A stretch of DNA of 64,000 nucleotides from Kosakonia cowanii JCM 10956 = DSM 18146 (GCF_001975225.1 NZ_CP019445.1:4582999-4646998); one strand, 5' to 3'; shown: positions 28,548 through 40,374, counted from the stretch's first letter. Program-made: numbers and translations. The notes: generated by a model not told the origin, from the sequence alone.

Positions 28548-29582
28548 TTACGCGTTAGCGTCTTTCACTTCGCGAATACGCGCCTGGTATTCACGCAGCT
28601 TCTGCGGCGTCATCATCCGACGCTGGTCATCGAGCACCACACCGCCCACTTCATCGGCGATATGCTGTGCCGACTGCAGCATCAGCTTGAAGTTCTGCAA
28701 CTCGTCGCCGTAGGACGGCACCTGCATAAAGATCGTTACGCCAGGGGTTGCCATCTCGCCCATGGTTTCGACATCAAATGTGCCAGGGTTGACCATGTTA
28801 GCCAGACTGAAGAGCGCCGGGCCGCTGCCGTCCGGGCTGAGATGACGATGGAAAATATTCATATCGCCAAATTTGAAACCGGCCTGCAGGATGCTGTTAA
28901 GCAGCACTTCGCCATTGAGCGCCGCGCCGTGATGGGCCGCAACGTTCATAATAATCACCGTCTCTTTGCGCTGCGGTTTTTCTACCGGCGCTTCCACAAC
29001 CGGCTCCGGCTCTGGCTGCGGTGCAGGCTCGTGAACCTGAGGCTGCATCTGCGGCTGTTGGGCACCTTGATGTGCCGACGGCTGATGATGCGACGGCGGT
29101 TGCGGAAAGTGCTGCGGCGCCATCTGCGGCTGGGCAGGCGCTGTCGGCTGGGCAACAGGCTGCGGCTCCACTACGCGCGGCTCGACAACGGGGCGCTCCG
29201 GCTGCTGCGGCTGCGAATAGGGTTGCGGCGCGTGGTGCGCGGGCTCGCTCTGCTGAACCGGCGGAGCCGACGGGCGTGGCTGGGCCGACGCATAAGGCGG
29301 CTGGTATTGATGCTGCGCGGCATGACGCGGATTTTCCTGCTCTACGCTGGCCTTCGGTGCGCTGTGGGTTTTATGCACCCGAACTTCACCAACGCCTTCG
29401 TCCTCTTCGACGTCCTCGTCCTCAAACTCGTCGTCGTCACGTCGCGATTTCATACGTTTTAGTGGGCGATCGCGGAACATAGAAGAGCGTTCTTTGCGAC
29501 TGGTCCAGAAACCGTGAACCAGTAAAGCAATTATGGCGATCGCGCCAACAATGATTAATATCAGACGCAAATCCTGCATCAT
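28548..29582 (-). CDS. zipA: Cell division protein ZipA
   Basis: Essential divisome protein that tethers FtsZ to the inner membrane. It is 344 residues: one N-terminal membrane span ([20 protein letters not shown]), a charged linker ([19 protein letters not shown]), a long Pro/Gln-rich tether with several PQP and PVQQ repeats (about residues 75-200), and the C-terminal FtsZ-binding domain ([20 protein letters not shown] to IREVKDANA). The start at 29582 gives MMQDLR as in E. coli. The linker differs strongly in sequence from E. coli, as is usual in this family. It diverges from cysZ. Confidence 0.95.
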   Translation of the reverse strand: MMQDLRLILIIVGAIAIIALLVHGFWTSRKERSSMFRDRPLKRMKSRRDDDEFEDEDVEEDEGVGEVRVHKTHSAPKASVEQENPRHAAQHQYQPPYASAQPRPSAPPVQQSEPAHHAPQPYSQPQQPERPVVEPRVVEPQPVAQPTAPAQPQMAPQHFPQPPSHHQPSAHQGAQQPQMQPQVHEPAPQPEPEPVVEAPVEKPQRKETVIIMNVAAHHGAALNGEVLLNSILQAGFKFGDMNIFHRHLSPDGSGPALFSLANMVNPGTFDVETMGEMATPGVTIFMQVPSYGDELQNFKLMLQSAQHIADEVGGVVLDDQRRMMTPQKLREYQARIREVKDANA

Positions 29583-29811
29583 TATATTCTCTGTTGTTCT
29601 AACACCTTGCCACCACGGCAAACATTTACTCACTAAGAGTATTTGCGCATTAGGCCAAGTGCAAGTGGATGGGAAGCATTCACCTCATAAAGATGAATTA
29701 AATCGTACTTTTTGCTGTTTTTTCGAACATTTCCGAACAGGTTTCCCCCGTCCGGTGAATATTATAAGCTTCGGTTTTTTCGCATGAGTTTAAAAGGAGT
29801 CCAGCCAAATC

Positions 29812-30573
29812 ATGGTTTCATCCTCGCCCGGCGCTGCGCGCAGCGGTCTTTACTACTTTTCTCAAGGCTGGAAACTGGTCACGTTACCGGGCATTCGCCG
29901 CTTCGTGATCCTGCCCCTGCTGGTCAATATCCTGCTAATGGGCGGCGCATTCTGGTGGCTTTTTACCCGCCTCGACAGCTGGATCCCAACGCTGATGAGC
30001 CACGTACCGGACTGGCTACAGTGGCTTAGCTATCTATTATGGCCAATTATCGTTATCTCCATCCTGCTGGTATTTGGCTACTTCTTTTCAACTCTCGCCA
30101 ACTGGATAGCCGCGCCCTTTAATGGCTTGCTGGCCGAGCAACTGGAAGCGCGATTAACGGGCGCGACGCCGCCGGATGTTGGCGTGTTCGGAATGATGAA
30201 AGATCTGCCGCGCATCATGAAGCGCGAGTGGCAGAAGCTCGCCTGGTATCTGCCGCGCGCCGCGATCCTGCTTATTCTCTATTTTATCCCCGGTATCGGA
30301 CAGACCGTCGCCCCGGTGCTCTGGTTCCTGTTCAGCGCCTGGATGCTGGCGATCCAGTATTGCGACTACCCGTTTGACAACCACAAAGTGCCGTTTAAAA
30401 CCATGCGCTCGGCGTTGCGCGAACGGAAGGTGACCAATATGCAGTTCGGCGCGCTGACCAGCCTCTTCACGCTGATACCGGTGCTCAATCTGGTGGTGAT
30501 GCCGGTGGCGGTCTGCGGCGCGACGGCCATGTGGGTCGACTGTTACCGCAATAAGCTTGCCAGCTGGCGCTAA
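29812..30573 (+). CDS. cysZ: CysZ sulfate permease
   Basis: Inner-membrane sulfate uptake protein supporting cysteine biosynthesis; 253 residues, as in E. coli. Hydrophobic regions lie at about residues 28-50, 67-95, 140-175 and 200-230, and the segment [16 protein letters not shown] is conserved. AAAGGAG lies upstream of the ATG, though with fairly long spacing. It is located directly before cysK, with a 140-bp gap carrying the cysK promoter. Confidence 0.95.
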   Translation: MVSSSPGAARSGLYYFSQGWKLVTLPGIRRFVILPLLVNILLMGGAFWWLFTRLDSWIPTLMSHVPDWLQWLSYLLWPIIVISILLVFGYFFSTLANWIAAPFNGLLAEQLEARLTGATPPDVGVFGMMKDLPRIMKREWQKLAWYLPRAAILLILYFIPGIGQTVAPVLWFLFSAWMLAIQYCDYPFDNHKVPFKTMRSALRERKVTNMQFGALTSLFTLIPVLNLVVMPVAVCGATAMWVDCYRNKLASWR

Positions 30574-30713
30574 GGAACTATTCCTTTTCTTATTCCATAC
30601 TGATAACCATTATTTCGTCGCAGCATATAGATATGCGAAATCCTTACTTCCGCATCATCAGTAAGTGCGTATGCTGGGTCGGTTCCCAAATTTCATACAG
30701 TTAAGGACGGGCT
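30574..30713 (+). promoter_or_regulatory. cysK promoter region (CysB-dependent expected)
   Basis: An AT-rich 140-bp gap with ATTCC-containing tracts near 30584-30600 and a TATAGATATGCG inverted segment near 30626-30637. CysB with N-acetylserine activates cysK in relatives; the individual sites cannot be assigned confidently by eye. AAGGA lies just upstream of the cysK ATG. Confidence 0.4.
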
Positions 30714-31685
30714 ATGAGTAAGATTTATGAAGACAACTCGCTGACCATTGGTCATACGCCGCTGGTTCGACTGAACCGCATCGGTAACGGACGCATTCTG
30801 GCGAAGGTCGAGTCGCGCAACCCGAGCTTCAGCATAAAATGCCGTATCGGTGCCAATATGATTTGGGATGCCGAAAAACGTGGTGTGCTGAAACCGGGCG
30901 TCGAACTGGTCGAACCGACCAGCGGCAACACTGGGATTGCGCTGGCCTATGTTGCCGCAGCGCGCGGTTACAAGCTGACGCTGACCATGCCGGAAACCAT
31001 GAGCATTGAGCGTCGCAAGCTGCTGAAAGCGCTTGGCGCAAACATGGTGCTGACCGAAGGCGCGAAAGGGATGAAGGGCGCGATTCAGAAAGCGGAAGAG
31101 ATTGTCGCCAGCGATCCGGCGAAGTTCCTGCTGCTTCAGCAGTTCAGCAACCCGGCGAACCCGGAGATCCACGAGAAAACTACCGGTCCTGAAATTTGGG
31201 AAGATACCGACGGCCAGGTAGATGTCTTTATCTCTGGCGTGGGCACCGGCGGCACGCTGACAGGCGTTACCCGCTTTATTAAAAACACCAAGGGCAAAAC
31301 TGATCTGATTACCGTGGCCGTGGAGCCGACCGACTCACCGGTCATCTCACAGGCGCTGGCGGGCGAAGAGATTAAGCCCGGCAAACATAAAATTCAGGGT
31401 ATCGGTGCCGGTTTTATTCCGGGCAACCTGGATTTGAAGCTGATTGATAAAGTGGTGAAGATTACCGATGAAGAGGCGATCAGCACCGCGCGTCGCCTGA
31501 TGGAAGAGGAAGGCATTCTGGCCGGTATCTCTTCCGGTGCTGCCGTTGCGGCCGCGCTCAAACTTCAGGAAGATGAGGCCTTTACCAATAAAAATATTGT
31601 GGTTATCCTCCCCTCTTCCGGTGAGCGTTACCTCAGCACTGCACTGTTTGCCGATCTCTTTACTGAGAAAGAATTGCAACAGTGA
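30714..31685 (+). CDS. cysK: Cysteine synthase A (O-acetylserine sulfhydrylase) CysK
   Basis: PLP enzyme making L-cysteine from O-acetyl-L-serine and sulfide; 323 residues, as in E. coli. The PLP lysine is in [20 protein letters not shown] (near residue 42). The substrate loop TSGNTGIAL and the phosphate-binding GTGGTLTG are intact. In E. coli it binds the CysE C-terminus and can activate contact-dependent toxins. A strong terminator follows. Confidence 0.97.
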   Translation: MSKIYEDNSLTIGHTPLVRLNRIGNGRILAKVESRNPSFSIKCRIGANMIWDAEKRGVLKPGVELVEPTSGNTGIALAYVAAARGYKLTLTMPETMSIERRKLLKALGANMVLTEGAKGMKGAIQKAEEIVASDPAKFLLLQQFSNPANPEIHEKTTGPEIWEDTDGQVDVFISGVGTGGTLTGVTRFIKNTKGKTDLITVAVEPTDSPVISQALAGEEIKPGKHKIQGIGAGFIPGNLDLKLIDKVVKITDEEAISTARRLMEEEGILAGISSGAAVAAALKLQEDEAFTNKNIVVILPSSGERYLSTALFADLFTEKELQQ

Positions 31686-31707
31686 TGCCAGATTGTTAAA
31701 TCAGCGC

Positions 31708-31735
31708 AAAAAAGCACCCATCGGGGTGCTTTTTT
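31708..31735 (+). terminator. cysK terminator
   Basis: AAAAAAGCACCC/GGGGTGCTTTTTT with a 3-nt loop, 22 nt after the cysK stop. Confidence 0.92.
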
Positions 31736-32067
31736 GTGGCATACATCAAACTTTTGTCTCACCTGGCATTGCCGAAAATGGCCTGGTCTGGTATTTAACC
31801 ATCACATTTATTTTGAAGCGCGAAATTAATCGAAGTCAGATTTCACCTGGCTGAATCGTTTTTATGATTTGGTTCAATTCTGGCTTTCACGGCATAATGT
31901 TTAATGACGTGCGAAACGTCAGCGACCATCAGCGTCTGCACGAGACCGCGCCTTTCTGGCATCTGTACCTTGGCTCGTTACGCCAGCGCTAACTATACAG
32001 GCTAAAGTCCTGCCGCCAGGCTAGACTTTAGTTCCACAACACTAAACCTATAAGTTGGGGAAATACA
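31736..32067 (+). promoter_or_regulatory. ptsHI-crr promoter and leader region
   Basis: No gene is seen. A P0-like promoter (TTGGTT 31869-31874, 18 bp, CATAAT 31893-31898) and the downstream GACGT-gcgaa-ACGTC repeat resemble the E. coli ptsH upstream sequence. The 5' leader holds a perfect inverted repeat CTAAAGTC/GACTTTAG at 32002-32031, also present in E. coli. In E. coli this region is controlled by CRP and Mlc. Confidence 0.65.
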
Positions 32068-32325
32068 ATGTTCCAGCAAGAAGTTACCATTACAGCTCCG
32101 AACGGTCTGCACACTCGCCCTGCTGCTCAGTTTGTTAAAGAAGCAAAAGGCTTCTCTTCTGAAATCACTGTGACCTCCAACGGCAAAAGCGCCAGCGCAA
32201 AAAGCCTGTTCAAACTGCAAACTCTGGGCCTGACTCAGGGTACCGTTGTGACTCTGACCGCTGAAGGCGAAGATGAGCAGAAAGCAGTTGAACATCTGGT
32301 TAAACTGATGGCGGAACTCGAGTAA
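32068..32325 (+). CDS. ptsH: Phosphocarrier protein HPr
   Basis: General PTS phosphocarrier, 85 residues, as in E. coli. The active His15 is in [20 protein letters not shown], and the regulatory Ser46 region is [12 protein letters not shown]. It takes phosphate from Enzyme I and passes it to sugar-specific EIIA domains. GGGGAAAT precedes the ATG. First gene of ptsH-ptsI-crr. Confidence 0.98.
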   Translation: MFQQEVTITAPNGLHTRPAAQFVKEAKGFSSEITVTSNGKSASAKSLFKLQTLGLTQGTVVTLTAEGEDEQKAVEHLVKLMAELE

Positions 32326-32373
32326 GTTTTTCGCGGGTTTCTTTAAAGATCAGTCACAAGTAAAGGTAGGGTT

Positions 32374-34101
32374 ATGATTTCAGGCATTTTAGCATCCCCG
32401 GGTATCGCTTTTGGCAAAGCACTTTTGCTGAAAGAAGATGAGATCGTCATCGACCGGAAGAAAGTTTCTGCCGACAAGGTTGATCAGGAAGTTGAGCGTT
32501 TCCTGAGCGGTCGTGCCAAGGCATCGGCGCAACTGGAAGCGATCAAAACGAAAGCAGGTGAAACTTTCGGCGAAGAAAAAGAAGCCATCTTCGAAGGCCA
32601 CATCATGTTGCTGGAAGATGAGGAGCTGGAGCAGGAAATCATAGCCCTGATTAAAGATAAGAGCATGACTGCCGACGCGGCAGCCCATGAAGTTATCGAA
32701 GGTCAGGCAACCGCCCTGGAAGAGCTGGACGACGAATACCTGAAAGAGCGTGCGGCTGACGTGCGCGACATTGGTAAACGCCTGCTGCGCAACATTCTGG
32801 GTATGCCGATTATCGATCTGAGCGCCATTCAGGATGAAGTTATCCTGGTCGCAGCCGATCTGACACCGTCCGAAACTGCACAGCTGAACCTGAAAAAAGT
32901 GCTCGGCTTTATCACCGACATTGGCGGTCGTACCTCCCACACGTCGATCATGGCGCGCTCCCTTGAGCTGCCGGCGATTGTGGGCACCGGTAGCGTCACC
33001 ACTCAGGTGAAAAACGGCGACTATCTGATCCTCGATGCGGTAAACAACAAAGTTTACGTTAACCCGAGCGACGACGAGATCGACGCACTGCGCGCTGCGC
33101 AGGCGCAGGTCGCGGAAGAGAAAGCTGAACTGGCGAAGCTGAAAGATCTGCCGGCGATCACCCTTGATGGTCATCAGGTCGAAGTGTGCGCCAACATCGG
33201 TACCGTTCGCGATGTCGCGGGCGCGGAGCGCAACGGCGCTGAAGGCGTTGGCCTCTACCGTACCGAATTCCTGTTTATGGATCGCGACGCGCTGCCGACC
33301 GAAGAAGAGCAGTTCGACGCCTACAAAGCGGTAGCGGAAGCGTGTGGCTCCCAGGCCGTGATTGTACGTACCATGGACATCGGCGGCGACAAAGAGCTGC
33401 CGTACATGAACTTCCCGAAAGAAGAGAACCCGTTCCTCGGCTGGCGCGCCATCCGTATCGCCATGGATCGCAAAGAGATCCTGCGCGATCAGGTTCGCGC
33501 TATCCTGCGTGCCTCTGCTTTCGGCAAACTGCGCATTATGTTCCCGATGATCATCTCTGTTGAAGAAGTGCGTGCACTGAAGAAAGAGATTGAGATCTAC
33601 AAACAGGAACTGCGCGACGAAGGCAAAGCCTTTGACGAATCCATCGAAATCGGCGTGATGGTAGAAACCCCTGCCGCCGCGACGATTGCGCGCCATCTGG
33701 CGAAAGAAGTGGACTTCTTTAGTATCGGCACCAATGATTTAACGCAGTACACCCTGGCAGTTGACCGCGGTAATGATATGATTTCACATCTTTACCAGCC
33801 GATGTCGCCGTCCGTACTCAACCTGATCAAGCAAGTTATTGATGCTTCTCATGCTGAAGGTAAATGGACCGGCATGTGTGGTGAGCTTGCTGGCGACGAA
33901 CGTGCTACACTTCTGTTGCTGGGGATGGGTCTGGATGAATTCAGTATGAGTGCCATTTCTATCCCGCGCATTAAGAAGATTATTCGTAACACGAACTTCG
34001 AAGATGCGAAGGTGTTAGCAGAGCAGGCTCTTGCTCAACCGACAACGGACGAGTTAATGACGCTGGTTAACAAGTTCATTGAAGAAAAAACAATCTGCTA
34101 A
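32374..34101 (+). CDS. ptsI: PTS Enzyme I (phosphoenolpyruvate-protein phosphotransferase)
   Basis: Transfers phosphate from PEP to HPr; 575 residues, as in E. coli. The N-terminal HPr-binding/phosphohistidine domain carries the active histidine in [17 protein letters not shown] (near residue 189). The C-terminal TIM-barrel PEP-binding domain carries [14 protein letters not shown] and [16 protein letters not shown]. It lies 48 nt after ptsH and 40 nt before crr. Confidence 0.98.
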   Translation: MISGILASPGIAFGKALLLKEDEIVIDRKKVSADKVDQEVERFLSGRAKASAQLEAIKTKAGETFGEEKEAIFEGHIMLLEDEELEQEIIALIKDKSMTADAAAHEVIEGQATALEELDDEYLKERAADVRDIGKRLLRNILGMPIIDLSAIQDEVILVAADLTPSETAQLNLKKVLGFITDIGGRTSHTSIMARSLELPAIVGTGSVTTQVKNGDYLILDAVNNKVYVNPSDDEIDALRAAQAQVAEEKAELAKLKDLPAITLDGHQVEVCANIGTVRDVAGAERNGAEGVGLYRTEFLFMDRDALPTEEEQFDAYKAVAEACGSQAVIVRTMDIGGDKELPYMNFPKEENPFLGWRAIRIAMDRKEILRDQVRAILRASAFGKLRIMFPMIISVEEVRALKKEIEIYKQELRDEGKAFDESIEIGVMVETPAAATIARHLAKEVDFFSIGTNDLTQYTLAVDRGNDMISHLYQPMSPSVLNLIKQVIDASHAEGKWTGMCGELAGDERATLLLLGMGLDEFSMSAISIPRIKKIIRNTNFEDAKVLAEQALAQPTTDELMTLVNKFIEEKTIC

Positions 34102-34141
34102 TCCACGAGATGCGGCCCAAATTACTGCTTAGGAGAAGATC

Positions 34142-34651
34142 ATGGGTTTGTTCGATAAACTGAAATCTCTGGTTTCTGACGATAAGAAAGAGACCGGCGC
34201 CATTGAGATCATTGCCCCGCTGTCTGGCGAAATCGTTAACATTGAAGATGTACCGGATGTGGTGTTCGCTGAAAAAATCGTCGGCGACGGCATTGCTATC
34301 AAACCGACCGGCAACAAAATGGTCGCTCCGGTTGACGGGACTATCGGCAAAATCTTTGAAACCAACCATGCCTTCTCTATCGAATCCGATAGCGGCATCG
34401 AACTCTTCGTTCACTTCGGTATTGATACCGTTGAACTGAAAGGTGAAGGTTTCAAACGCATCGCGGAAGAAGGCCAGCGCGTTAAAGTTGGCGATCCGGT
34501 TATCGAGTTCGACCTGCCGCTGCTGGAAGAGAAAGCAAAATCCACGCTGACGCCGGTTGTTATCTCTAACATGGATGAGATCAAAGAGCTGATCAAACTC
34601 TCTGGTAGCGTGACCGTGGGTGAAACCCCGGTGATCCGCATCAAGAAGTAA
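34142..34651 (+). CDS. crr: Glucose-specific PTS component EIIA-Glc
   Basis: Cytosolic EIIA of glucose transport and central carbon-catabolite regulator (adenylate cyclase activation, inducer exclusion). It is 169 residues, as in E. coli. The phosphorylated His90 lies in [16 protein letters not shown], and the partner His75 region is [12 protein letters not shown]. The amphipathic N-terminus [15 protein letters not shown] is retained. AGGAGAAG precedes the ATG. Last gene of the pts operon. Confidence 0.98.
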   Translation: MGLFDKLKSLVSDDKKETGAIEIIAPLSGEIVNIEDVPDVVFAEKIVGDGIAIKPTGNKMVAPVDGTIGKIFETNHAFSIESDSGIELFVHFGIDTVELKGEGFKRIAEEGQRVKVGDPVIEFDLPLLEEKAKSTLTPVVISNMDEIKELIKLSGSVTVGETPVIRIKK

Positions 34652-34666
34652 GCGCTCTACAGTCTA

Positions 34667-34695
34667 AAAAAATGGCACCGTAAGGTGCCATTTTT
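34667..34695. terminator. Bidirectional terminator between crr and pdxK
   Basis: AAAATGGCACC/GGTGCCATTTT with a GTAA loop and A/T tracts on both sides, between convergent genes. Confidence 0.92.
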
Positions 34696-34698
34696 GTT

Positions 34699-35538
34699 TT
34701 AGCGCGGCGGTAAAATCAGCTCGTCATACCCCTTCTCAAGGGTATAACCCATCACTTCTACCACCCGCTCGCCCGCAGCCTGCACCGCCATATCCAGCGC
34801 TTTGCCCTGAATTATGCCGCTCACCAGTTCGGAGCAGAAGAGATCGCCTGTCCCTTTCAGATCCGTCGCCACGCGCGGATAGCTGCTGATATTGACGCCC
34901 TCGGCTGAGACCACTACTACATGGATCTGCCCATCGTTGCGGTCCACCGGCGCGCTGGTGATTGCCACCCAGCGCAATGACGAGGAGAGCAATCCCTGCG
35001 CCGCGGCAATCGCACTTTGCAGATCGCGGCACGGTTTGCCACTCAGCACTTCAAGCTCAAACACATTCGGCGTAATGCCTTGCGCCAGCGGCAGCATAAC
35101 TTCGCGGTACGCCTCAGGAATTTCCGGTTTCACATAGATGCCGCTGTCGATATCGCCAATCACCGGATCGACCAGAATCAGCAGCTCCGGGTGTTTCTCC
35201 CGCAGCGCCGTCAGCCACTTCGCCAGCAGCTTGATCTGGCTGGCGCTGCCCATGTAGCCGGTTGTCACCGCCTTCACGCTGCGCAGCACATCGCGCTCTT
35301 CCAGCGCCTGTAAATAGCCGCTGAACCACTCATCGGGAATAACGCCGCCATAAAAGGTGTCGTAATGCGGAGTATTGCTGAACAGCACCGTAGGAACGGC
35401 CAGAACGTTAAGCTGGTGCTGACGAATATTGGGTACTGCAATGCTGTTGCCCACGCTGCCGTAAACCACCTGCGACTGAACCGCGACGATATCGGCCTGC
35501 TGCGCCCGGGTTTTATCCCTGAACAGGATCATCTCCAT
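34699..35538 (-). CDS. pdxK: Pyridoxal/pyridoxine kinase PdxK
   Basis: Ribokinase-family enzyme phosphorylating pyridoxal, pyridoxine and pyridoxamine in B6 salvage. It is 279 residues (E. coli 283), ending at LILPPR, slightly shorter at the C-terminus. Signatures: [40 protein letters not shown] and the catalytic [16 protein letters not shown]. It follows cysM by 17 nt on the same strand, so it is probably read through from the cys operon; in E. coli yfeS and yfeK lie between. PLP supply suits the PLP-dependent CysM/CysK. Confidence 0.95.
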   Translation of the reverse strand: MEMILFRDKTRAQQADIVAVQSQVVYGSVGNSIAVPNIRQHQLNVLAVPTVLFSNTPHYDTFYGGVIPDEWFSGYLQALEERDVLRSVKAVTTGYMGSASQIKLLAKWLTALREKHPELLILVDPVIGDIDSGIYVKPEIPEAYREVMLPLAQGITPNVFELEVLSGKPCRDLQSAIAAAQGLLSSSLRWVAITSAPVDRNDGQIHVVVVSAEGVNISSYPRVATDLKGTGDLFCSELVSGIIQGKALDMAVQAAGERVVEVMGYTLEKGYDELILPPR

Positions 35539-35555
35539 TTTGTCTCCTTGACGGG

Positions 35556-36467
35556 TTAAATCCCCGCGCCCTGCGAATAACTCTCTTCACCAAACACGCC
35601 GGTCGACAGATAGCGATCGCCGCGATCGCAAATGATGGCGACAATCACCGCGCCCGGGTTCGCTTTCGCCACCCGAATCGCGCCGGCGACCGCGCCGCCA
35701 GAACTGACGCCGCAGAAGATGCCCTCTTTGACCGCCAGCGCGCGTATGGTATTTTCCGCCTCGCGCTGCTGGATATCCAGCACCTCATCCACCAAATCAG
35801 CGTTAAAAATGCCCGGCATATAATCGGCAGGCCAGCGGCGAATACCGGGAATGCTGCTCCCCTCTTCCGGCTGAAGGCCAACAATCGTCACCTTTTTCGC
35901 CTGCTCACGTAGGAAACGTGAAACGCCGGTGATAGTGCCGGTGGTGCCCATGCTGGAGACAAAGTGGCTGATGCGCCCCTGCGTCTGCTGCCAGATTTCC
36001 GGGCCGGTAGTGGTGTAATGGGCGTAGGGGTTATCGGGATTATTGAACTGATCGAGCAGCTTGCCGTCACCGCGCGCCGCCATCTCAAGGGCCAGATCGC
36101 GCGCCCCCTCCATGCCCTGCTCTTTGCTGACCAGAACCAGCTCGGCACCATAAGCACGCATTGCCGCGCGGCGCTCCTGGCTCATGTTGTCCGGCATCAG
36201 CAGCTTCATGCGATAGCCCTTCAGCGCCGCAATCATCGCCAGCGCAATGCCGGTGTTGCCGCTGGTTGCTTCAATCAGCACATCGCCAGGTTTGATTTCG
36301 CCGCGCCGTTCCGCCTGCACAATCATCGACAGCGCAGCGCGGTCTTTTACCGAACCGGCCGGATTGTTACCTTCGAGCTTGACCCAAATTTCACTGCCGT
36401 TATCCGGGGTGAGGCGCTGTAATTTGACCAGCGGCGTATTGCCAATAGTCTCTTCTAATGTGTTCAC
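35556..36467 (-). CDS. cysM: Cysteine synthase B CysM
   Basis: PLP enzyme making cysteine from O-acetylserine and sulfide, or S-sulfocysteine from thiosulfate. It is 303 residues, as in E. coli. The PLP lysine is in [16 protein letters not shown] (near residue 41); [17 protein letters not shown] and [14 protein letters not shown] are intact. The GTG at 36467 is chosen because GGA lies about 8 nt upstream and the resulting (M)[14 protein letters not shown] matches E. coli; an in-frame ATG 13 codons upstream lies in the cysA-cysM hairpin. Its placement after the thiosulfate transporter genes fits thiosulfate use. Confidence 0.95.
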   Translation of the reverse strand: MNTLEETIGNTPLVKLQRLTPDNGSEIWVKLEGNNPAGSVKDRAALSMIVQAERRGEIKPGDVLIEATSGNTGIALAMIAALKGYRMKLLMPDNMSQERRAAMRAYGAELVLVSKEQGMEGARDLALEMAARGDGKLLDQFNNPDNPYAHYTTTGPEIWQQTQGRISHFVSSMGTTGTITGVSRFLREQAKKVTIVGLQPEEGSSIPGIRRWPADYMPGIFNADLVDEVLDIQQREAENTIRALAVKEGIFCGVSSGGAVAGAIRVAKANPGAVIVAIICDRGDRYLSTGVFGEESYSQGAGI

Positions 36468-36482
36468 GATCGCTGTCCAATA

Positions 36483-36513
36483 AAAAACCCGGTCCGCATA
36501 ACGCATACCGGGC
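36483..36513 (-). terminator. Intercistronic hairpin between cysA and cysM
   Basis: On the minus strand CCCGGT/ACCGGG with a 14-nt loop is followed by TTTTTTATT. It looks like a partial terminator that would lower cysM and pdxK relative to cysPTWA. A REP-like palindrome (GGCCGGATGAGC to CCGGCAAA) lies beside it at about 36517-36546. Confidence 0.6.
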
Positions 36514-36568
36514 TTGTCGGCCGGATGAGCAACGCGCTACCCGGCAAAAACCACGTTTCCTTAAGCTA

Positions 36569-37663
36569 TCAGGCTGACTGAGCCAGAGCAAGCTCCGCGC
36601 CGGGCTCAATACGCTCATCGCCGTTATAGAGCCGCGCGTTCTGCAAGCCAACGAACAGCCGCTCGCCGCGCTGGGGCGGATGCTCATCGCGCATCACCAC
36701 CGTTAACGGATCCGGGTTCCAGCCGAGCGGCTGCACCACCAGCTGCGTGTAGTGCCCTTTCGGGCTGGCTTCCAGCACCTGCACCGGCAGCGGCGAATCA
36801 AGGCTGGTGCGGCGGCTGACATCCACTTCCCATGGGCGCAGGAAGAGATCGACATCGCCCTGATAAACCGGCGTATGGCCAAGCGGCCAGTGGTGCGCGC
36901 CGACATGGAACTGCCCGCCGCGAATCACCCCTTTCAGGCGATTCACCTCGCCCATAAACTCCAGCACAAAGCGGGTCGCCGGTTCGCGCCACACCTGATC
37001 CGGCGCGTCCGCCTGCTCAATATTCCCCTGGCTCATCACCACCACGCGGTCGGCCACTTCCGTCGCCTCCTCCTGATCGTGGGTCACGAAGACGCTGGTG
37101 AATTTCAGCTCTTCATGCAGCTGACGCAGCCAGCGGCGAAGCTCTTTACGTACCTGCGCATCCAGCGCGCCGAAAGGTTCATCAAGCAGCAGGATTTGCG
37201 GTTCAACCGCCAGCGCGCGCGCCAGCGCCACACGCTGCTTCTGCCCGCCGGAGAGCTGCGCCGGGTAGCGATCCGCCAGATGCGCCAACTGCACCATCTC
37301 CAGCAGCCTGGTCACTTTCGCTTTGATGGCGGCGGCATTCGGCCGCTCGCGGCGTGGCAGCACCGTTAAACCAAAGGCGATGTTGTCGAATACCGACATA
37401 TGGCGGAACAGCGCATAGTGCTGAAACACGAAGCCGACGCGGCGCTCGCGCGCATGCAGGCGGCTGACATCGGTGCCGTGAAAACGGATGCGCCCGCTGC
37501 TCTGGTGCTCCAGCCCGGCAATAATGCGCAGCAGCGTGGTTTTACCGGAGCCTGAGGGGCCCAGCAGCGCCACCATCTGCCCGGACGGGATATCCAGAGA
37601 GATATCATTCAGCACCTGGGTGCGACCAAACGACTTCTTAATATTCGCAATCTCAATGCTCAT
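36569..37663 (-). CDS. cysA: Sulfate/thiosulfate ABC transporter ATPase CysA
   Basis: Cytoplasmic ATPase of the sulfate/thiosulfate importer. It is 364 residues: Walker [13 protein letters not shown], signature [15 protein letters not shown], Walker [13 protein letters not shown] and the H-loop [10 protein letters not shown], followed by a C-terminal TOBE-like regulatory region (about 240-360). Its start overlaps the cysW end by 11 nt. Confidence 0.97.
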   Translation of the reverse strand: MSIEIANIKKSFGRTQVLNDISLDIPSGQMVALLGPSGSGKTTLLRIIAGLEHQSSGRIRFHGTDVSRLHARERRVGFVFQHYALFRHMSVFDNIAFGLTVLPRRERPNAAAIKAKVTRLLEMVQLAHLADRYPAQLSGGQKQRVALARALAVEPQILLLDEPFGALDAQVRKELRRWLRQLHEELKFTSVFVTHDQEEATEVADRVVVMSQGNIEQADAPDQVWREPATRFVLEFMGEVNRLKGVIRGGQFHVGAHHWPLGHTPVYQGDVDLFLRPWEVDVSRRTSLDSPLPVQVLEASPKGHYTQLVVQPLGWNPDPLTVVMRDEHPPQRGERLFVGLQNARLYNGDERIEPGAELALAQSA

Positions 37664-38528
37664 GATTTCCCTCCTCGTGCAGGCGTTTTTCCTGAGTGTT
37701 CAAACGCCACTGCACCGCACTCTTTAAAAACAGTGTCAAAATCGCCATTAGGGTCAGCAGGGCCGCGGCGGTAAAGGCACCGACGGTGTTGTAATCCTGC
37801 TCCAGTAACTCAATTTGCAGCGGCAGCGACAGGGTTTCACCGCGAATCGATCCGGACACCACCGACACTGCACCGAACTCACCAATCGCTCGTGCGTTGG
37901 TCAGCACCACGCCGTAAAGCAGCGCCCAGCGGATATTAGGCAACGTGACGCGGCGGAACATCTGCCAGCCGGAGGCCCCAAGCAGGATTGCGGCTTCATC
38001 CTCATGGCTTCCCTGGCTGAGCATCACCGGCACCAGCTCGCGCACCACAAATGGGCAGGTGACGAAGACGGTAACCAGCACCATGCCGGGCCAGGAGAAC
38101 ATGATTTGCAGATTATGTTCGTCCAGCCAGCCGCCAAGCGGGCCGTTGGTACCATAAAAGAGCAGATAGATAAGACCGGCAACCACCGGCGACACCGCAA
38201 ATGGAATATCGAGCAGGGTCAGCAGCAACTGGCGGCCGGGAAAGTTAAAGCGCGTCACCAGCCAGGCGAGCAGCGTGCCGAAGACCAGGTTGACCGGCAC
38301 CGAGATGAGCGCAATCAGCACCGTCAGCCAGATGGCGTGCAGCATGTCGGCATCGGCGAGGTTTTGCAGCACCGGAGCCAGCCCTTTGCTGAAGGCCTGC
38401 ACAAAGATATAGATCATCGGCACCAGCAGGATAAAAGCTGAAAGCAAAATCCCGGTGCCGATTAAAAACCATTTCCCCCAGTTCACCCGGGGCTTGTCAT
38501 AGCGTTTCAATGCACTTATTTCCGCCAT
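37653..38528 (-). CDS. cysW: Sulfate/thiosulfate ABC permease CysW
   Basis: One of the two inner-membrane permease subunits; 291 residues, as in E. coli. It has about six spans and the EAA coupling motif ([20 protein letters not shown], near residues 170-190). It overlaps cysT by 1 nt and cysA by 11 nt, showing tight translational coupling. Confidence 0.96.
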   Translation of the reverse strand: MAEISALKRYDKPRVNWGKWFLIGTGILLSAFILLVPMIYIFVQAFSKGLAPVLQNLADADMLHAIWLTVLIALISVPVNLVFGTLLAWLVTRFNFPGRQLLLTLLDIPFAVSPVVAGLIYLLFYGTNGPLGGWLDEHNLQIMFSWPGMVLVTVFVTCPFVVRELVPVMLSQGSHEDEAAILLGASGWQMFRRVTLPNIRWALLYGVVLTNARAIGEFGAVSVVSGSIRGETLSLPLQIELLEQDYNTVGAFTAAALLTLMAILTLFLKSAVQWRLNTQEKRLHEEGNHEH

Positions 38529-39361
38529 TAGTGACCTACCACACGCTGACCAAAGCGACTTTGCAAGGTATTGATGGAGAAGAGCAGCAGTAGCGAAGCC
38601 GCCAGAATGACTGAAGCAATCGCGCTCGCCGCCGGGTAGTCAAACTCCTGCAAACGTACGAAGATCATCAGCGAGGTCACTTCCGTCTTCCAGGCGATAT
38701 TCCCGGCGATAAAGATCACCGCGCCAAACTCACCGAGGCTGCGGGTAAAAGAGAGCGCAACGCCCGCCATCAGCGCCGGTGACAGCTCCGGTAGCACCAC
38801 TTTACGGAAACTCTGCCAGCGCGTGGCACCCAGGGTTTCCGCCGCCTCTTCATACTCCGGGCCGAGCTCTTCCAGCACCGGTTGCACCGTGCGCACCACA
38901 AACGGGATGCTGGTAAAGGCCATCGCCACCGCAATCCCGAGCCAGGTGTAGGTCACTTTAATATCCAGCGCCGCCAGCCACTCGCCGTAAAAGCCGTTAA
39001 CGGAGAAGAGCGAGGCCAGCGTCAAGCCCGCCACCGCCGTCGGCAGCGCAAACGGCAGATCCATCAACGCGTCGAGCAGCGTACGTCCCGGAAAGCGGTA
39101 GCGGGTGAGGATCCACGCCATCAGCATGCCGAAGACGCCGTTGAAGATTGAGGCGACAAACGCCGCCAGCAGCGTCACTTTATAGGCGGCCACCACCTGC
39201 GGGTTGGTGACCACTTCCCAGTACTGTTCCCAGCTCATCTGTGACAGCTGCATCACCAGCGCGCTTAAGGGTAACAACAGAATCAGACAGACAAAAAAGA
39301 GGCTGCTGCCGAGGCTTAAACCAAAGCCCGGCAGCACGCGTTTCGATCCAGACAACATCAC
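38528..39361 (-). CDS. cysT: Sulfate/thiosulfate ABC permease CysT (CysU)
   Basis: Second permease subunit; 277 residues, as in E. coli. It has six predicted spans and the EAA motif ([20 protein letters not shown]). Its ATG overlaps the cysP stop (TGATG arrangement). Also named cysU. Confidence 0.96.
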   Translation of the reverse strand: MMLSGSKRVLPGFGLSLGSSLFFVCLILLLPLSALVMQLSQMSWEQYWEVVTNPQVVAAYKVTLLAAFVASIFNGVFGMLMAWILTRYRFPGRTLLDALMDLPFALPTAVAGLTLASLFSVNGFYGEWLAALDIKVTYTWLGIAVAMAFTSIPFVVRTVQPVLEELGPEYEEAAETLGATRWQSFRKVVLPELSPALMAGVALSFTRSLGEFGAVIFIAGNIAWKTEVTSLMIFVRLQEFDYPAASAIASVILAASLLLLFSINTLQSRFGQRVVGH

Positions 39362-40374
39362 TTATGCCCCGCCGCCAGCAACTTATCCAGCTCGCCGCCG
39401 CTGGCAAAATGGGTTTTCATCACTTCCGGCCAGGAGCCGAACTTATCTTCCACGCGGAACAGCGCGGTCTGCGGGAATTTATCACCCAGCTTTTTCATCA
39501 CTTCCGGGTTGTTCACGCGGTAGTAGTAGTCGGTAATGATGGTCTGCGCCTGCGGCGAGTAGAGCCAGTTGAGGTAGGCTTTCGCCGCCTTCTCTGTGCC
39601 GTTGGCTTTCACATTCTTATCCACCCATGCCACCGGAAACTCGGCGAGGATATTGACCTTCGGCACCACCACTTCAAAGCCCTGCGCTTCATACTGTTTG
39701 CGGATGTTATTCACTTCCGACTCAAAGGTGATCAGCACATCGCCGAGGCCGCGCTCAACGAAAGTGGTAGTCGCGCCGCGACCGCCGGTGTCGAAGACCT
39801 CAACGTTTTTCAGGAACTGCGTCATAAACTGGGTGGTTTTGGCGTTATCACCGCCGTCAGCCTGATCGGCTGCGCCCCAGGCCGCCAGATAGGTATAGCG
39901 GGCGTTGCCGGAGGTTTTGGGATTCGGAAAGATCAGCTTCACGTCAGAACGCACCAGGTCGTTCCAGTCGTGGATATTCTTCGGGTTGCCCTTGCGCACA
40001 AGGAACGCCATCGTCGAGTAGAACGGCGAGCTGTTATTCGGTAAGCGGCTCTGCCAGTCGGCGGGGATCAGCTTGCCCTTATCGTGCAGGATCTGCACAT
40101 CCGTCACCTGGTTATAGGTGACCACGTCCGCTTTCAGCCCTTGCAGAATTGCCAGCGCCTGTTTTGACGAACCGGCATGGGATTGCTTGATGGTCAGCTT
40201 GTCGCCGCCATTCTCCTGCGCCCACTGCTGCTCAAAAGGCGGGTTCAGCGCCGCAAACAGCTCGCGCGAGACATCATACGAGCTGTTGAGCAGTTCCGTT
40301 GCCTGTGCCTGCGCGCTCAACAGCGTCAGCGCTGCCAGCGTCAGATATCCTTTTTTCAGTATGTTAACGGCCAT
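39358..40374 (-). CDS. cysP: Thiosulfate/sulfate periplasmic binding protein CysP
   Basis: Periplasmic solute-binding protein delivering thiosulfate and sulfate to CysTWA. It is 338 residues, as in E. coli. The signal peptide [20 protein letters not shown] ends near AQAT, and the mature protein starts [17 protein letters not shown]. The conserved oxyanion-binding regions ([40 protein letters not shown]) are intact. First gene of cysPTWAM. The gap to yfeX is 164 bp; E. coli has ucpA and other genes beyond cysP that are absent here. Confidence 0.96.
   Translation of the reverse strand: MAVNILKKGYLTLAALTLLSAQAQATELLNSSYDVSRELFAALNPPFEQQWAQENGGDKLTIKQSHAGSSKQALAILQGLKADVVTYNQVTDVQILHDKGKLIPADWQSRLPNNSSPFYSTMAFLVRKGNPKNIHDWNDLVRSDVKLIFPNPKTSGNARYTYLAAWGAADQADGGDNAKTTQFMTQFLKNVEVFDTGGRGATTTFVERGLGDVLITFESEVNNIRKQYEAQGFEVVVPKVNILAEFPVAWVDKNVKANGTEKAAKAYLNWLYSPQAQTIITDYYYRVNNPEVMKKLGDKFPQTALFRVEDKFGSWPEVMKTHFASGGELDKLLAAGHK

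Noticed and set aside
32389..33696. 435-codon open frame on the minus strand
   Set aside because: Antisense shadow of ptsI; composition is typical of reverse-frame translation and no ribosome binding site or family match is seen.
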